Made by a program: the position numbers and the translations under genes
The notes under the pieces: generated by a model
Database searches by the model: none
The model's input: only the letters and a program-made list of their open reading frames with translations
What the model was told of the DNA's origin: nothing
Origin: Fodinicola acaciae
GTDB lineage: Bacteria > Actinomycetota > Actinomycetes > Mycobacteriales > HKI-0501
NCBI RefSeq assembly: GCF_010993745.1
Contig: NZ_WOTN01000002.1
Span: 1,426,001-1,490,000, forward strand
DNA length: 64,000 nucleotides
Direction of reading: 5' to 3'
Part shown: piece after piece, positions 1 through 9,340 of the stretch
Numbering within the stretch: position 1 is the first letter of the stretch
Layout: each line of letters opens with the position of its first letter

Positions 1-90
1 GGCTTCGCCGTCTATCTGCTGCTCACGCTGCCTGGTGCGAGCCAGCGGCGGCCGGTTCCGGCAGTAGCGGCCGCCGACGATTCGGGCTAG
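1..90 (+). CDS. C-terminal end of a probable membrane permease (partial)
   Basis: Only the last 29 codons are visible. They read as the end of a hydrophobic helix (AVYLLLTLPGA) followed by a basic, then small-residue tail that stops at TAG. This is how a transporter typically ends. The next genes encode hydantoin/dihydropyrimidine hydrolysis, and such clusters often carry an NCS1-type nucleobase/hydantoin permease upstream, so that identity is a guess from context. The final G of the stop codon is also the first base of the repeat element at 90-204. Confidence 0.45.
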   Translation, partial: GFAVYLLLTLPGASQRRPVPAVAAADDSG

Positions 91-204
91 GGTCTGTCTC
101 CATATTCCGCGGGGCGATAGCCGAGCCGCTGTCACATCTGTCTCGGGCCGCCTGACGGCGTTTGGATCTCGACTCTCATCCCCCCGGAATATGGAGACAG
201 ACCC
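90..204. repeat. Terminally paired 115-bp repeat element, copy 1
   Basis: The ends are a perfect 20-bp inverted repeat, GGGTCTGTCTCCATATTCCG at 90-109 and its complement at 185-204. The interior block at 118-159 (42 bp, starting TAGCCGAGCCGCTGTC) is identical to 51126-51167 in the second copy. The interior can form smaller stems (CCGAG/CTCGG, GCCG/CGGC). It has no coding capacity. It lies between a permease-like gene and the amidohydrolase operon, so it could act on read-through. It is either a non-autonomous transposable element or a structured RNA element. Confidence 0.8.
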
Positions 205-242
205 AGCATCCGAACATCAAACGTATCGGGAGGAGCGCATAG

Positions 243-1081
<839 letters not shown>

Positions 1082-1085
<4 letters not shown>

Positions 1086-2479
1086 GTGTGGTGATTCGCG
1101 GCGGGCTCGTGGTCAGTCCGAGCGGCGCGACCGCCGGCGACGTCCTCGTGGAAGGCGAGAAAATCGTCGCGGTCGCCTCGCCGGACAGCGACGCCGCGCG
1201 GAGCTGGACCGCTGACCGTACGATCGACGCCGCCGGAAAATACGTGCTGCCGGGCGGCATCGACGCGCACACGCACATGGAAATGCCTTTCGGCGGCACG
1301 CATTCGGTGGACACCTTCGCGACCGGCACGACCGCCGCCGCGTGGGGTGGCACGACGACGATCATCGACTTCGCCGTGCAGGCCAAAGGTACGTCCCTGC
1401 TGTCCACATTGGACAAATGGCACGAGAAGGCCGACGGCAACTGCGCCATCGACTACGGCTTCCACATGATCCTCTCGGACGTCAACGAGGCGAGCCTGAA
1501 GGAGATGGACGCCTGCATCGAGGCCGGCGTGAACACCTTCAAGATGTTCATGGCCTATCCCGGCGTCTTCTACTCCACCGACGGCGACATCCTGCTGGCC
1601 ATGCAGCGAGCCAAGGACAGCGGCTCGATCATCATGATGCACGCGGAAAACGGCATCGCGATCGACCAGCTGGTGGCGCAGTCGATCGCCGCCGGCCGCA
1701 CGGACCCGGTCCATCACGGCCTGACCCGGCCGCCGGAGCTGGAGGGCGAGGCGACCTCGCGCGCGATCCAGCTGGCGAAGGTCACCGGTGCGCCGCTCTA
1801 CATCGTGCATCTGTCGGCATCGCAGGCTCTGGCCGCGGTCGCGGAGGCACGCGACACCGGACAGAACGTGTTTGCCGAGACCTGTCCCCAATATCTTTAT
1901 CTGTCCATTGAGGACTTGGCGCGGCCGGACTTCGAAGGCTCCAAGTTCGTCTGCTCGCCGCCGCTGCGGGAGAAGAGCCATCAGGCGGATTTGTGGCGTG
2001 GCCTGCGGACGAACGACCTGTCGGTGGTCTCCACCGACCACTGCCCGTTCTGTTTCAAGGACCAGAAAGAGCTCGGCCGCGGCGACTTCTCCAAGATTCC
2101 CAACGGAATGCCCGGTGTCGAGCACCGGATGGACCTGCTGCACCAGGGCGTGGCGGCCGGTGAGCTGTCGCTGACCCGCTGGGTCGAGGTCGCGTCGACG
2201 ACCCCGGCGCGGATGTTTGGCCTCTATCCGCGTAAAGGCGTCATCGCCGCCGGGTCCGACGCCGACATCGTCGTGTACGACCCGGCCGCGTCGCAAACGC
2301 TGTCGGCGGCGACGCACCACATGAACGTGGACTATTCGGCGTACGAAGGCATGCGGCTGACCGGTCGCGTCTCGACCGTGCTGTCCCGTGGCTCGATCAT
2401 CGTCGACGGCGGCGAGTTCCACGGAAAGACCGGCCACGGAAAGTTCCTGCACCGCGATCACTCGCAATATCTGAACTAG
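1082..2479 (+). CDS. Dihydropyrimidinase / D-hydantoinase
   Basis: A 465-residue zinc cyclic amidohydrolase that opens dihydropyrimidine or 5-substituted hydantoin rings to N-carbamoyl amino acids. Metal ligands are all present: His63 and His65 in DAHTHMEMPF, the carboxylated Lys154 in FKMFMAYPG, His187 in MMHAEN, His243 in IVHLSAS and Asp319 in STDHCPF. The ATGA overlap with the amidohydrolase and the short gap to the oxidoreductase indicate one operon. The three activities would take a cyclic ureide to an amino acid. Whether the natural substrate is uracil-derived or a hydantoin cannot be read from the sequence. Confidence 0.92.
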
Positions 2480-2487
2480 GACGCACC

Positions 2488-3477
2488 GTGGACTTTGGGA
2501 TCGTGCTGCAGACCGATCCGCCGGCGAAAGCCGTCGTGGACCGGCTGATCGAGGCGGAGTCGCTGGGATTCCGCTACGGCTGGACGTTCGACTCGCACGT
2601 GCTCTGGCAGGAGCCGTTCGTCATCTACTCGCAGATCCTGGCGTCCACCTCGGACCTGGTCGTGGGGCCGCTGGTGACCAACCCGGCGACCCGCGACTGG
2701 TCGGTGATCGCGTCACTTTTCGCGACGCTCAACGACATGTACGGCAACCGTACGGTCTGCGGCATCGGCCGCGGCGACTCGGCACGGAGGGTTATCGGCC
2801 TGCCGCCGGCAAACCTGGCAACGCTCGGCGAGTCGATGCGTGTCATCAAGGAACTGGCCGAGGGGCGCGAGGTCGAGTACAACGGTGTGGCCGTCCGGAT
2901 TCCGTGGGTCAGGGACGGAAAACTGGAGATCTGGATGGCCGGCTATGGCCCCAGGGCGCTCCGGCTGGTCGGCGAGCAGGCTGACGGTTTCGTGTTGCAG
3001 ACCGCGGATCCGGACATCGCGCGCTGGACGATCGGTGCCGTACGCGCTGCGGCGACGGCCGCCGGTCGCGATCCGGCGGAGATCACGATGTGCGTCGCGG
3101 CGCCGGCGTACGTCGGCGAGGACATCGCACACCAGCGTGACCAGCTGCGCTGGTTTGGCGGCATGGTGGGAAACCACGTGGCCGACCTGGTCGCGCGCTA
3201 TGGCGAGTCCGGCGCCGTGCCGCACGCGCTGACCGACTACATCCGCGAACGCGAAGGCTATGACTACGCGCATCACGGCCGCGCCGGCAACCCGTCGACC
3301 GACTTCGTGCCGGACAGCATCGTCGACCGGTTTTGTCTGGTGGGGCCGGTTTCCGCGCACCAGGACCGGCTGGCCGAGCTGGCCGAGATCGGCGTGGACA
3401 ACTTCGCCATCTACCTGATGCACGACCAGCCGGCCGAGACGATGCGCGCGTACGGCGGCAAGATCATCCAAACCTAG
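2488..3477 (+). CDS. LLM-class F420-dependent oxidoreductase (TIGR03842-like)
   Basis: A 329-residue luciferase-like TIM-barrel protein beginning MDFGIVLQTDPPAKAVVD, a form I associate with the TIGR03842 group of F420-dependent flavin-type oxidoreductases. It starts with GTG nine bases after the hydantoinase stop and ends the operon before a hairpin. Members of this group recur next to dihydropyrimidinases, so it may reduce or oxidise the pyrimidine/hydantoin ring; this is inference. Cofactor F420 rather than FMN is assigned by family only. No signal peptide is seen. Confidence 0.82.
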   Translation: MDFGIVLQTDPPAKAVVDRLIEAESLGFRYGWTFDSHVLWQEPFVIYSQILASTSDLVVGPLVTNPATRDWSVIASLFATLNDMYGNRTVCGIGRGDSARRVIGLPPANLATLGESMRVIKELAEGREVEYNGVAVRIPWVRDGKLEIWMAGYGPRALRLVGEQADGFVLQTADPDIARWTIGAVRAAATAAGRDPAEITMCVAAPAYVGEDIAHQRDQLRWFGGMVGNHVADLVARYGESGAVPHALTDYIREREGYDYAHHGRAGNPSTDFVPDSIVDRFCLVGPVSAHQDRLAELAEIGVDNFAIYLMHDQPAETMRAYGGKIIQT

Positions 3478-3506
3478 ACCCTTAGCCTGAGTTTTAGAAG
3501 GTGTAG

Positions 3507-3541
3507 GGGTCTGGTTCACGCGTGAGGTGTCAACCAGACCC
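3507..3541 (+). terminator. Strong hairpin after the hydantoinase operon
   Basis: GGGTCTGGTT at 3507-3516 pairs perfectly with AACCAGACCC at 3532-3541 across a 15-base loop that contains CACGCGTG. It lies 30 bases after the operon stop codon. There is no U-tract, which is usual for actinobacterial terminators. The rest of the gap, to 3745, has a GGCGAG/CTCGCC hairpin and no convincing gene. Confidence 0.6.
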
Positions 3542-3745
3542 GAGGCGAGTAATGCTGTTGTGGTTGCTCGCCAGGCCGGCCCCGATGTCCGGGGGTGCCA
3601 GGCCGCCCACCAGGATCACCCGACGCGCCTCACAACACACCCCACAGGAATCGCAATCAGACACAGCCCAAAAGGCCGCCAGGGCCCAACAGGTCAAACA
3701 ACAAGCTGAAGGGAACCGGAACCGGTCCGGCTGCGTCTCAACGGT

Positions 3746-4558
3746 ATGAACGGTACGAAGCTGCTGATAACTGTCATCGCGGTGTCGACGCTGACTGCTT
3801 GCGGTGGCCGCGCCGTCACAACCGGAGACGGTCCGGACCAGCTGGTCGGCCGCACTTTCGTGTCCACCAAGGTGACCGAGAACGGCAAGGCCAAGGAGCT
3901 GGCGCCGGGCACCACGGTGAGCTTCCAGTTCACCGACGACGGCCGGCTGAACGTACGCGGCGGCTGCAACGGCCTGTCCGGCAAGGTGGATGCCGCCGGC
4001 GGGCACCTGACCGTCGACAACCCGACGAGCACGCTGATGGCCTGCACGCAGCCGGGGCTGGACGCGCAGGAGAAGTGGCTGGCCCGGCTGATCAGCCAGA
4101 AACCGGCCTGGCAGCTGACCGGCGACGCGCTGGTCGTGTCCACCTCGACGACCCGGATCGAGATGGCAGACCGGCGCCAGGCCGACCCGGACAAGCCGTT
4201 GGCCGGTCCGCGGTGGACGGTCGACACGATCATTTCCGGGACCGTCGCCTCCAGCACGCCGGCCGCGCGGAAGGCATTCCTCAGCTTCAAAGACGGCAAG
4301 GTGAGCGGCAACAGCGGGTGCAACGGTTTCGGTGGCGAGGCGAAGATCGACGGCCGGACGATCCACTTCGGCAACGGCCCGATCCACACCGAGATCGCCT
4401 GCTCCGACGACATCATGAAGGTGGAACGCGGCGTTTTCGCGGTGTTGCGCGGCGACGTGACGTACAAAATCGAGTCCGACAAGCTGACGCTGACCGGCCA
4501 GGGCGGCGCCGGCCTGCAGTTGACCGCCACCGACGTGACCCCGTCGCCGACCAAATAA
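3746..4558 (+). CDS. Secreted lipoprotein with two META (HslJ-like) domains
   Basis: A 270-residue exported protein. The N-terminus has a short positive start, a hydrophobic run and the lipobox LTAC with Cys19 as the lipidated residue, so it should be anchored outside the membrane. Two META domains follow, at roughly residues 30-130 and 150-262, each with the signature Cys-Asn-Gly turn (VRGGCNGLSG and GNSGCNGFGG). HslJ-type domains are linked to heat-shock and antibiotic tolerance in other bacteria, but the biochemical role is unknown. It is monocistronic. The next gene has its own operator. Confidence 0.85.
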   Translation: MNGTKLLITVIAVSTLTACGGRAVTTGDGPDQLVGRTFVSTKVTENGKAKELAPGTTVSFQFTDDGRLNVRGGCNGLSGKVDAAGGHLTVDNPTSTLMACTQPGLDAQEKWLARLISQKPAWQLTGDALVVSTSTTRIEMADRRQADPDKPLAGPRWTVDTIISGTVASSTPAARKAFLSFKDGKVSGNSGCNGFGGEAKIDGRTIHFGNGPIHTEIACSDDIMKVERGVFAVLRGDVTYKIESDKLTLTGQGGAGLQLTATDVTPSPTK

Positions 4559-4634
4559 CGCTACGGAAATCAGCCGATCCGTCCCCGGCCCGGCCATTGA
4601 CATCGGCAGGGCCGGCGGTGGATGCTGCGATCAG

Positions 4635-4655
4635 TATTAGAGCGTGATTCTAATA
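4635..4655. promoter_or_regulatory. TetR-type operator upstream of the R2lox operon
   Basis: TATTAGA and TCTAATA form a perfect dyad around a 7-base centre. The core TTAGA-N7-TCTAA has the same 17-bp geometry, with G first and T last in the centre, as the sites at 10800-10816 and 10898-10914. It sits 18 bases before the R2lox start codon, where a repressor would block transcription. I infer that the TetR encoded at 10155-10790 binds it. Confidence 0.7.
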
Positions 4656-4672
4656 TCGATCGGAGTGTGGGT

Positions 4673-5623
4673 ATGACCCAGACAGCCGCGCGGGTCGAGG
4701 ACGGGGACCTCGCCCAGATGCGCGACGTCGACATCGACGACGTGCTCGACTACGTCCATCGCGATCTCAAGAAACTGCCGGGATATCTCGATCTTTACAA
4801 GCGCTATCTCAAGCAGCGCTGGGATGTCTACGAGCTGGACTTCGGCCAGGACCGGATTGACTGGCAGCAGAACATGTCCGAGGAGGAGCGCGAGTCGTTC
4901 GTCGCGATTTCCTCCGGCTTTCACCATGGCGAGCGCCAGGTGGAGGTGGAGCTGCCGGTGTTCATGCTGGCCGGCAGCGAGGAGTCGAAGATCTACATGT
5001 CCAGCCAGATCGAGGACGAGGCCCGGCACACGATCTTCTTCGACCGGTTCTATCGGGAGGTCGTCGGCCTTCCCGGTGACTCGGTGCAGGACGTGCTGGA
5101 CCTGTCGTTCAAACACGTGTCCGAGACGTTCATCGGACCCTTCGGCCTGCTCGCGTACCAGGCCGACGACCTGCGCAAGGACCCGGCGGATCTGGCCGCG
5201 CGGGTACGCTATGGCACCAACTATTTCCTCTGGATCGAGGGCGTGTTGGCACTGACGGTCATGAAGGTGACCCTCAGCTATTGCCGCAACCGCGGGTTTC
5301 TGCCGGCCTACTACACCGGTTTCACCGCCACCTGCCGCGACGAGGCCCGGCATGTCCAGTCCGGCATGCGGTTTCTCCGCGAGGCGGTCGAGGAAGATCC
5401 GAAGATGTTGTTGGAGATCCACGAAACTCTCCGGGTCATCCTGTCGATGAACGGCGCGGCCAGCCGTGCGCTCGGCCTGGAGGCGCTGGGGTGGACGCCG
5501 GAGGAGGTGCGCCGGCTGATGATCCGCCAGCTGAAGATGAAGCTCTCCGACGTCGGCATCAAGCTCGCGCCGGACCTGGTGGAGATGGTGGAGAAAATCG
5601 AGCCGGAGCTGGCGGGAGGCTGA
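4673..5623 (+). CDS. R2-like ligand-binding oxidase (R2lox-type diiron/Mn-Fe protein)
   Basis: A 316-residue ferritin-superfamily protein. All six metal ligands expected for the R2 fold are visible: Glu87, Glu116 and His119 (EARH), Glu189, Glu224 and His227 (EARH). The two residues that form the Val-Tyr ether crosslink in characterised R2lox proteins are also in register: Val90, three after the first ligand, and Tyr184, five before the fourth. This points to R2lox rather than a ribonucleotide reductase radical subunit, and no nrdE partner is nearby. R2lox proteins bind a long-chain ligand and activate oxygen with a Mn/Fe cofactor; the physiological substrate is unknown. It heads a lipid-metabolism operon behind a TetR-type operator. 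Confidence 0.87.
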   Translation: MTQTAARVEDGDLAQMRDVDIDDVLDYVHRDLKKLPGYLDLYKRYLKQRWDVYELDFGQDRIDWQQNMSEEERESFVAISSGFHHGERQVEVELPVFMLAGSEESKIYMSSQIEDEARHTIFFDRFYREVVGLPGDSVQDVLDLSFKHVSETFIGPFGLLAYQADDLRKDPADLAARVRYGTNYFLWIEGVLALTVMKVTLSYCRNRGFLPAYYTGFTATCRDEARHVQSGMRFLREAVEEDPKMLLEIHETLRVILSMNGAASRALGLEALGWTPEEVRRLMIRQLKMKLSDVGIKLAPDLVEMVEKIEPELAGG

Positions 5624-5625
5624 CG

Positions 5626-6060
5626 ATGACCGTACGGTTTTTCAGCCCGGAATGGGCCGAGTTGGCGCGCGACGCTGTCGACCGCGGTCCGGACGACGCG
5701 CTGCGGGCCAGCAAGCTGGAGACATACTGGGACTGGATCGACAACGTACGCACGGATTATTCGGATTCGTGGGCGCTGGGCGTCCGCGACCTGGACGGCG
5801 AGCCGGCGTATCTGTGGCTGGTGTGGGAAGCCGGGAAGTGCGTACGAGCCGAGGTGTCGCAGACGCTGCCGGACGCGACGTACGTGCTGGCCGGCGATCT
5901 GGACGTGTGGCAGGACCTGCTGTCCGGTGAGGACACCGGGCGGATCGTGATGTATCGCCGGCTGTTGCTGGAAAAAGGCGATGTGTTGCGGTTTTTCCGC
6001 GGCATCTATTTCTTCGTCGAGTCGGTCGCGGCGATCGGCCGGATCGCGGCCGCGGTGTGA
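5626..6060 (+). CDS. SCP2-like sterol/lipid-carrier domain protein
   Basis: A 144-residue protein that starts two bases after the R2lox stop. Its length and pattern (RFFSPEWAELARDAV at the start, TYVLAGDLDVWQDLLSGE in the middle) resemble stand-alone SCP2 sterol-transfer domains, which bind acyl chains or sterols in a hydrophobic tunnel. No signal peptide or membrane helix is seen. Its tight coupling suggests that it presents a lipid to R2lox or to the downstream enzymes. The assignment rests on pattern memory, so the family is less certain than for the neighbours. Confidence 0.68.
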   Translation: MTVRFFSPEWAELARDAVDRGPDDALRASKLETYWDWIDNVRTDYSDSWALGVRDLDGEPAYLWLVWEAGKCVRAEVSQTLPDATYVLAGDLDVWQDLLSGEDTGRIVMYRRLLLEKGDVLRFFRGIYFFVESVAAIGRIAAAV

Positions 6061-6068
6061 GGAGCCGA

Positions 6069-7262
6069 ATGCACGGGACGTGTGATCCGGCCTTTGCCGA
6101 GGTGCGCGAGGAGTTCGAACGCAACTTCGCCGAGCGCGGCGAGGCCGGCGCGTCGGTGCACGTCACGGTCGAGGGCGAGACCGTCGTCGACCTGGCCGGC
6201 GGCGGCTGGGATCCGGACACGCTCGTACACGTGTGGTCCGGCAGCAAAGGCGCCACCGCGCTGTGCGCGCACCTGCTGGCCTCTCGCGGCGAGCTCGACC
6301 TGCGCGCTCCGGTCGCCGCGTACTGGCCGGAGTTTGGCCAGAACGGCAAGGAAAACATCCTCGTCGCGCAGTTGTTGAACCATCAGGCGGGATTGCCGGC
6401 GGTCCGCAAGCCGTTGCCGCCGGGCGCGTTCTACGACTGGCAGACGATGATCTCGGCGTTGGCCGCCGAGGAGCCGTTCTGGCCGCCTGGCACGCGCAAC
6501 GGCTATCACGGCCTGACTTTCGGCTTCCTGGTTGGCGAAGTCGTGCGGCGAGTGAGCGGCCGTGGTCTCGGCCAGTTCTTCCGCGAGGAGGTCGCCGAGC
6601 CGCTCGGCCTGGACTTCTGGTTCGGCCTGCCAGCCGAGCTGGAGCCGCGTGTGTCGCCGACGATTCCGGCTGATCCGACCGCGCCGGGCGCCCTGGTGCC
6701 GACCATGTACGCGACGATTTTCGCCGACCAGACCTCGATCCCGGCGCTCATGATGATGAACAGCGGCGGCTACATGTTGCCGGGCGAGTCGGACTCGAGG
6801 TCGGCGCATGCGGCCGTCATGGGTGCGGTCGGCGGCATCACCAACGCGCGTGGCCTGGCCGGCCTCTATCGGCCGCTGGCGCTGGACGGGTCGTACGGTG
6901 GCGTGCGGCTGGTCGAACAGAGCCAGCTTGCCGTCATGTCGGCGGTCAGCTCGGCGACCTCGGTGGACGCCTCGATCCTCGTACCGACGCGGTTTTCACT
7001 CGGTTTCGTGAAATGCGTGGACAACCGGCATCTTCCGGAAAACGACCGGGAGGGCATCCTGCTGTCCGAGGAGGCTTTTGGGCACAGCGGTTTCGGCGGA
7101 TCGCTCGGTTTCGCCGATCCGCGTGCGCGGATGTCGTTTGGTTACGCGATGAACCGGCAGGGCATCGGTCTGGGTGTCAACGAGCGCGGACAGTCCCTGG
7201 TGGACGCGACCTACCGTGCGCTTGGATATCGGCGAGTTCCGGGAGGGATCTGGTACGCATGA
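6069..7262 (+). CDS. Class C beta-lactamase-like serine hydrolase (EstB type)
   Basis: A 397-residue member of the serine beta-lactamase/esterase family. The S-x-x-K nucleophile motif is SGSK with Ser57 and Lys60. A tyrosine motif GYHG and a C-terminal HSGFGGSLGF box fill the other active-site positions. There is no signal peptide, so it is cytoplasmic and more likely an esterase than an antibiotic-degrading enzyme. ATG at 6069 is preferred over GTG at 6057 because GGAG sits five bases before it. Its stop overlaps the next start (ATGA). In this operon a role in cleaving or making an ester of the lipid substrate is plausible. Confidence 0.85.
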   Translation: MHGTCDPAFAEVREEFERNFAERGEAGASVHVTVEGETVVDLAGGGWDPDTLVHVWSGSKGATALCAHLLASRGELDLRAPVAAYWPEFGQNGKENILVAQLLNHQAGLPAVRKPLPPGAFYDWQTMISALAAEEPFWPPGTRNGYHGLTFGFLVGEVVRRVSGRGLGQFFREEVAEPLGLDFWFGLPAELEPRVSPTIPADPTAPGALVPTMYATIFADQTSIPALMMMNSGGYMLPGESDSRSAHAAVMGAVGGITNARGLAGLYRPLALDGSYGGVRLVEQSQLAVMSAVSSATSVDASILVPTRFSLGFVKCVDNRHLPENDREGILLSEEAFGHSGFGGSLGFADPRARMSFGYAMNRQGIGLGVNERGQSLVDATYRALGYRRVPGGIWYA

Positions 7263-8179
7263 CCGGTCTGGTCGAGGACAAGGTCGTCGTCATCACCGGC
7301 GCCGCGCGCGGCATCGGGCGTGGCCACGCGCTGGAGTTTGCCAGGCAGGGCGCCAAAGTCGTGGTCAACGACCTTGGCGCACAGGTGGACGGCAGCGGCT
7401 CGTCGGACGGTCCGGCCGGTGAGGTGGTCGACCAGATCCGCGCGGCCGGCGGCGAGGCGATCGCCAACGGCGAGGACGTGGCCGACTTCGACGGCGCCGG
7501 CCGGCTGATCGGGTCGGCGATCGATCACTTCGGTGGTTTGGACGTGCTGGTCAACAACGCCGGCATTCTCCGCGACCGGATGATCTTCAACATGAGCATC
7601 GAGGAATGGGACGCGGTGATCCGCGTACACCTGCGCGGCACCTTCGGTCCGCTGCGGCATGCCGCGGCTTTTTGGCGTGAGCGCTCGAAAGCCGGCAACG
7701 CGGTCGAGGCGGCCGTCATCAACACCACGTCGTCGTCCGGCATTTATGGCAATCCAGGCCAGGCAAACTATGGCGCGGCGAAGGCCGGCATCGCCAGCCT
7801 GACCGTTATCGCCGCGCGTGAGCTGGAAAGATACGGCGTCACGGTCAACGCGGTCGCGCCGGCCGCGTTGACCAGGATGACCGAAAATCTGGTCAGGTGG
7901 CAGCAGGAGAAGCCGGCCGGTTTCGACCCGACCGCGTCGGACAACATCGCGCCTTTGGTGGTGTGGCTGGCAAGCGCGCAGGCCCGCGGGATCACCGGCC
8001 GCGTCTTCAACGTACGCGGTGGGTCGATCAGCATCGCCGAGGGATGGCACGCCGGGCCGCCGGTGGACAAAGGCGCGCGGTGGGAGCCGGACGAGCTCGG
8101 CGCGGTCATCCCTGATCTGGTGGCGAAAGCACGTGCGAACGCGTTGATGAACGGGCTCGCGCCCGGCGAGGAGGTCTGA
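7259..8179 (+). CDS. SDR 3-hydroxyacyl-CoA dehydrogenase-like (MFE-2 type)
   Basis: A 306-residue short-chain dehydrogenase. The nucleotide motif TGAARGIG spans residues 13-20, NNAG is at 99-102, and the catalytic Ser160 region, Tyr171 and Lys175 (YGAAK) are present. The layout, with NDLGAQVDGSGSSDGPA after strand two, matches the 3-hydroxyacyl-CoA dehydrogenase domain of multifunctional enzyme type 2. The MaoC-type hydratase that normally accompanies that domain is the next gene, three bases on. Together they would hydrate an enoyl-CoA and oxidise the hydroxyacyl-CoA. Confidence 0.87.
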   Translation: MTGLVEDKVVVITGAARGIGRGHALEFARQGAKVVVNDLGAQVDGSGSSDGPAGEVVDQIRAAGGEAIANGEDVADFDGAGRLIGSAIDHFGGLDVLVNNAGILRDRMIFNMSIEEWDAVIRVHLRGTFGPLRHAAAFWRERSKAGNAVEAAVINTTSSSGIYGNPGQANYGAAKAGIASLTVIAARELERYGVTVNAVAPAALTRMTENLVRWQQEKPAGFDPTASDNIAPLVVWLASAQARGITGRVFNVRGGSISIAEGWHAGPPVDKGARWEPDELGAVIPDLVAKARANALMNGLAPGEEV

Positions 8180-8182
8180 GAG

Positions 8183-9019
8183 GTGCCGCTCAATCTCGAC
8201 ATCGTCGGCGTGGAGTCCGACCCGGTCGAACGTTCCTGGACGTCCAAGGACTCGCTGATCTACGCGCTGGGGATCGGTGCTGGCACGGAGGAGTTGGCGT
8301 TCACAACGGAAAACTCCGCCGGCGTCGAGCAGCAGGTGTTTCCGACGTACGCGGTGCTGCTCGCGCAGTCGACCGGCCATCGGCTCGGCGACTTCGATCC
8401 GGCGATGCTGGTGCACGCCGAGCAGGCATTCGAGCTGCACCGCCCGCTGACGCCGGCCGGCGCGCTGCGTACGACCGCGACAGTCACCGGCGTCTTTGAC
8501 AAAGGCGCGGCGGCTTTGGTTGTCATTGAAGCCAAAGCGGTGGACCCGACGACCGGTGAGCCGGTGGTGACCACACGGTCGTCGCTCTACATTCGCGGTG
8601 AGGGTGGATTTGGCGGCGACCGCGGGCCGAAGGACCAGTGGACGCTGCCAGACCGCGCGCCGGACCACAAGCTCACGTACGCGACGCGACCGGAGCAGGC
8701 GCTGATCTATCGGCTCTCCGGTGACCGCAACCCGCTACACTCCGATCCGACTTTTGCCGCGCGCGCCGGCTTCGACCGGCCGATCCTGCATGGCCTCTGC
8801 ACATACGGCATCACCGGCCGGGCCTTGCTGCACGGGATCGCCGGCTCGGACCCGGCGCGTTTCGTGCGGATGTCCGGCCGGTTCACCGCGCCGGTTTTTC
8901 CAGGCGAGTCACTGACAATCTCGGTGTGGCGCGGCGACGGCATCGACTTTCTGTTCCGTACGACCAAAGACGACGGCACCGTCGTCATCGACCGCGGCGT
9001 CGCCGGGATCGCGGAGTAG
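8183..9019 (+). CDS. MaoC-like 2-enoyl-CoA hydratase 2
   Basis: A 278-residue double hot-dog protein. The C-terminal half carries the complete hydratase 2 signature YRLSGDRNPLHSDP, with the catalytic Asp and His, followed by PILHGLCTYG. This is the R-specific hydratase type found in MFE-2 and in mycobacterial steroid and branched-chain lipid catabolism. It is the last gene of the R2lox operon. It would act with the SDR immediately upstream. Confidence 0.9.
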   Translation: MPLNLDIVGVESDPVERSWTSKDSLIYALGIGAGTEELAFTTENSAGVEQQVFPTYAVLLAQSTGHRLGDFDPAMLVHAEQAFELHRPLTPAGALRTTATVTGVFDKGAAALVVIEAKAVDPTTGEPVVTTRSSLYIRGEGGFGGDRGPKDQWTLPDRAPDHKLTYATRPEQALIYRLSGDRNPLHSDPTFAARAGFDRPILHGLCTYGITGRALLHGIAGSDPARFVRMSGRFTAPVFPGESLTISVWRGDGIDFLFRTTKDDGTVVIDRGVAGIAE

Positions 9020-9340
9020 CAGCGGGCGCCGGGTCGCACACAGCAGGATGCATCGAGCGTGTTACCGATGTGACTACTGCGGCTGACGACTCGGTTGAGG
9101 CGCCCCACAGGTGTAATACTTGTCCAACAAGACATCAAACGAGGCCATACAACCATCGCAAAGTCGCGCCGACCGCCACACCCCGCCGCCACGACGAGCT
9201 CCCAGCACATGGACCACCCCACAAACAAACCGCACCGCGGCACCCAGCCCTCCACGGAATTGGGGGACCCTCTCAGCAGGTATCAAACAGTCGACGTAAG
9301 CATTTAGCGATAGCCCTCTGCGCCAGACGCACGCAAACAA
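9020..9340. other. Gene-free gap between convergent genes, with an operator-like motif
   Basis: No supported gene. The bases at 9113-9140 read GTAATACTTGTCCAACAAG followed by ACATCAAAC. This contains the exact dyad CTTGT-CCA-ACAAG, similar to FadR-subfamily GntR operators. The same 28-bp stretch recurs with three differences at 16372-16399 and more distantly at 38196-38234. Read on the minus strand it resembles a promoter (TATTAC box after the dyad), but nothing follows that it could serve. Confidence 0.55.
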
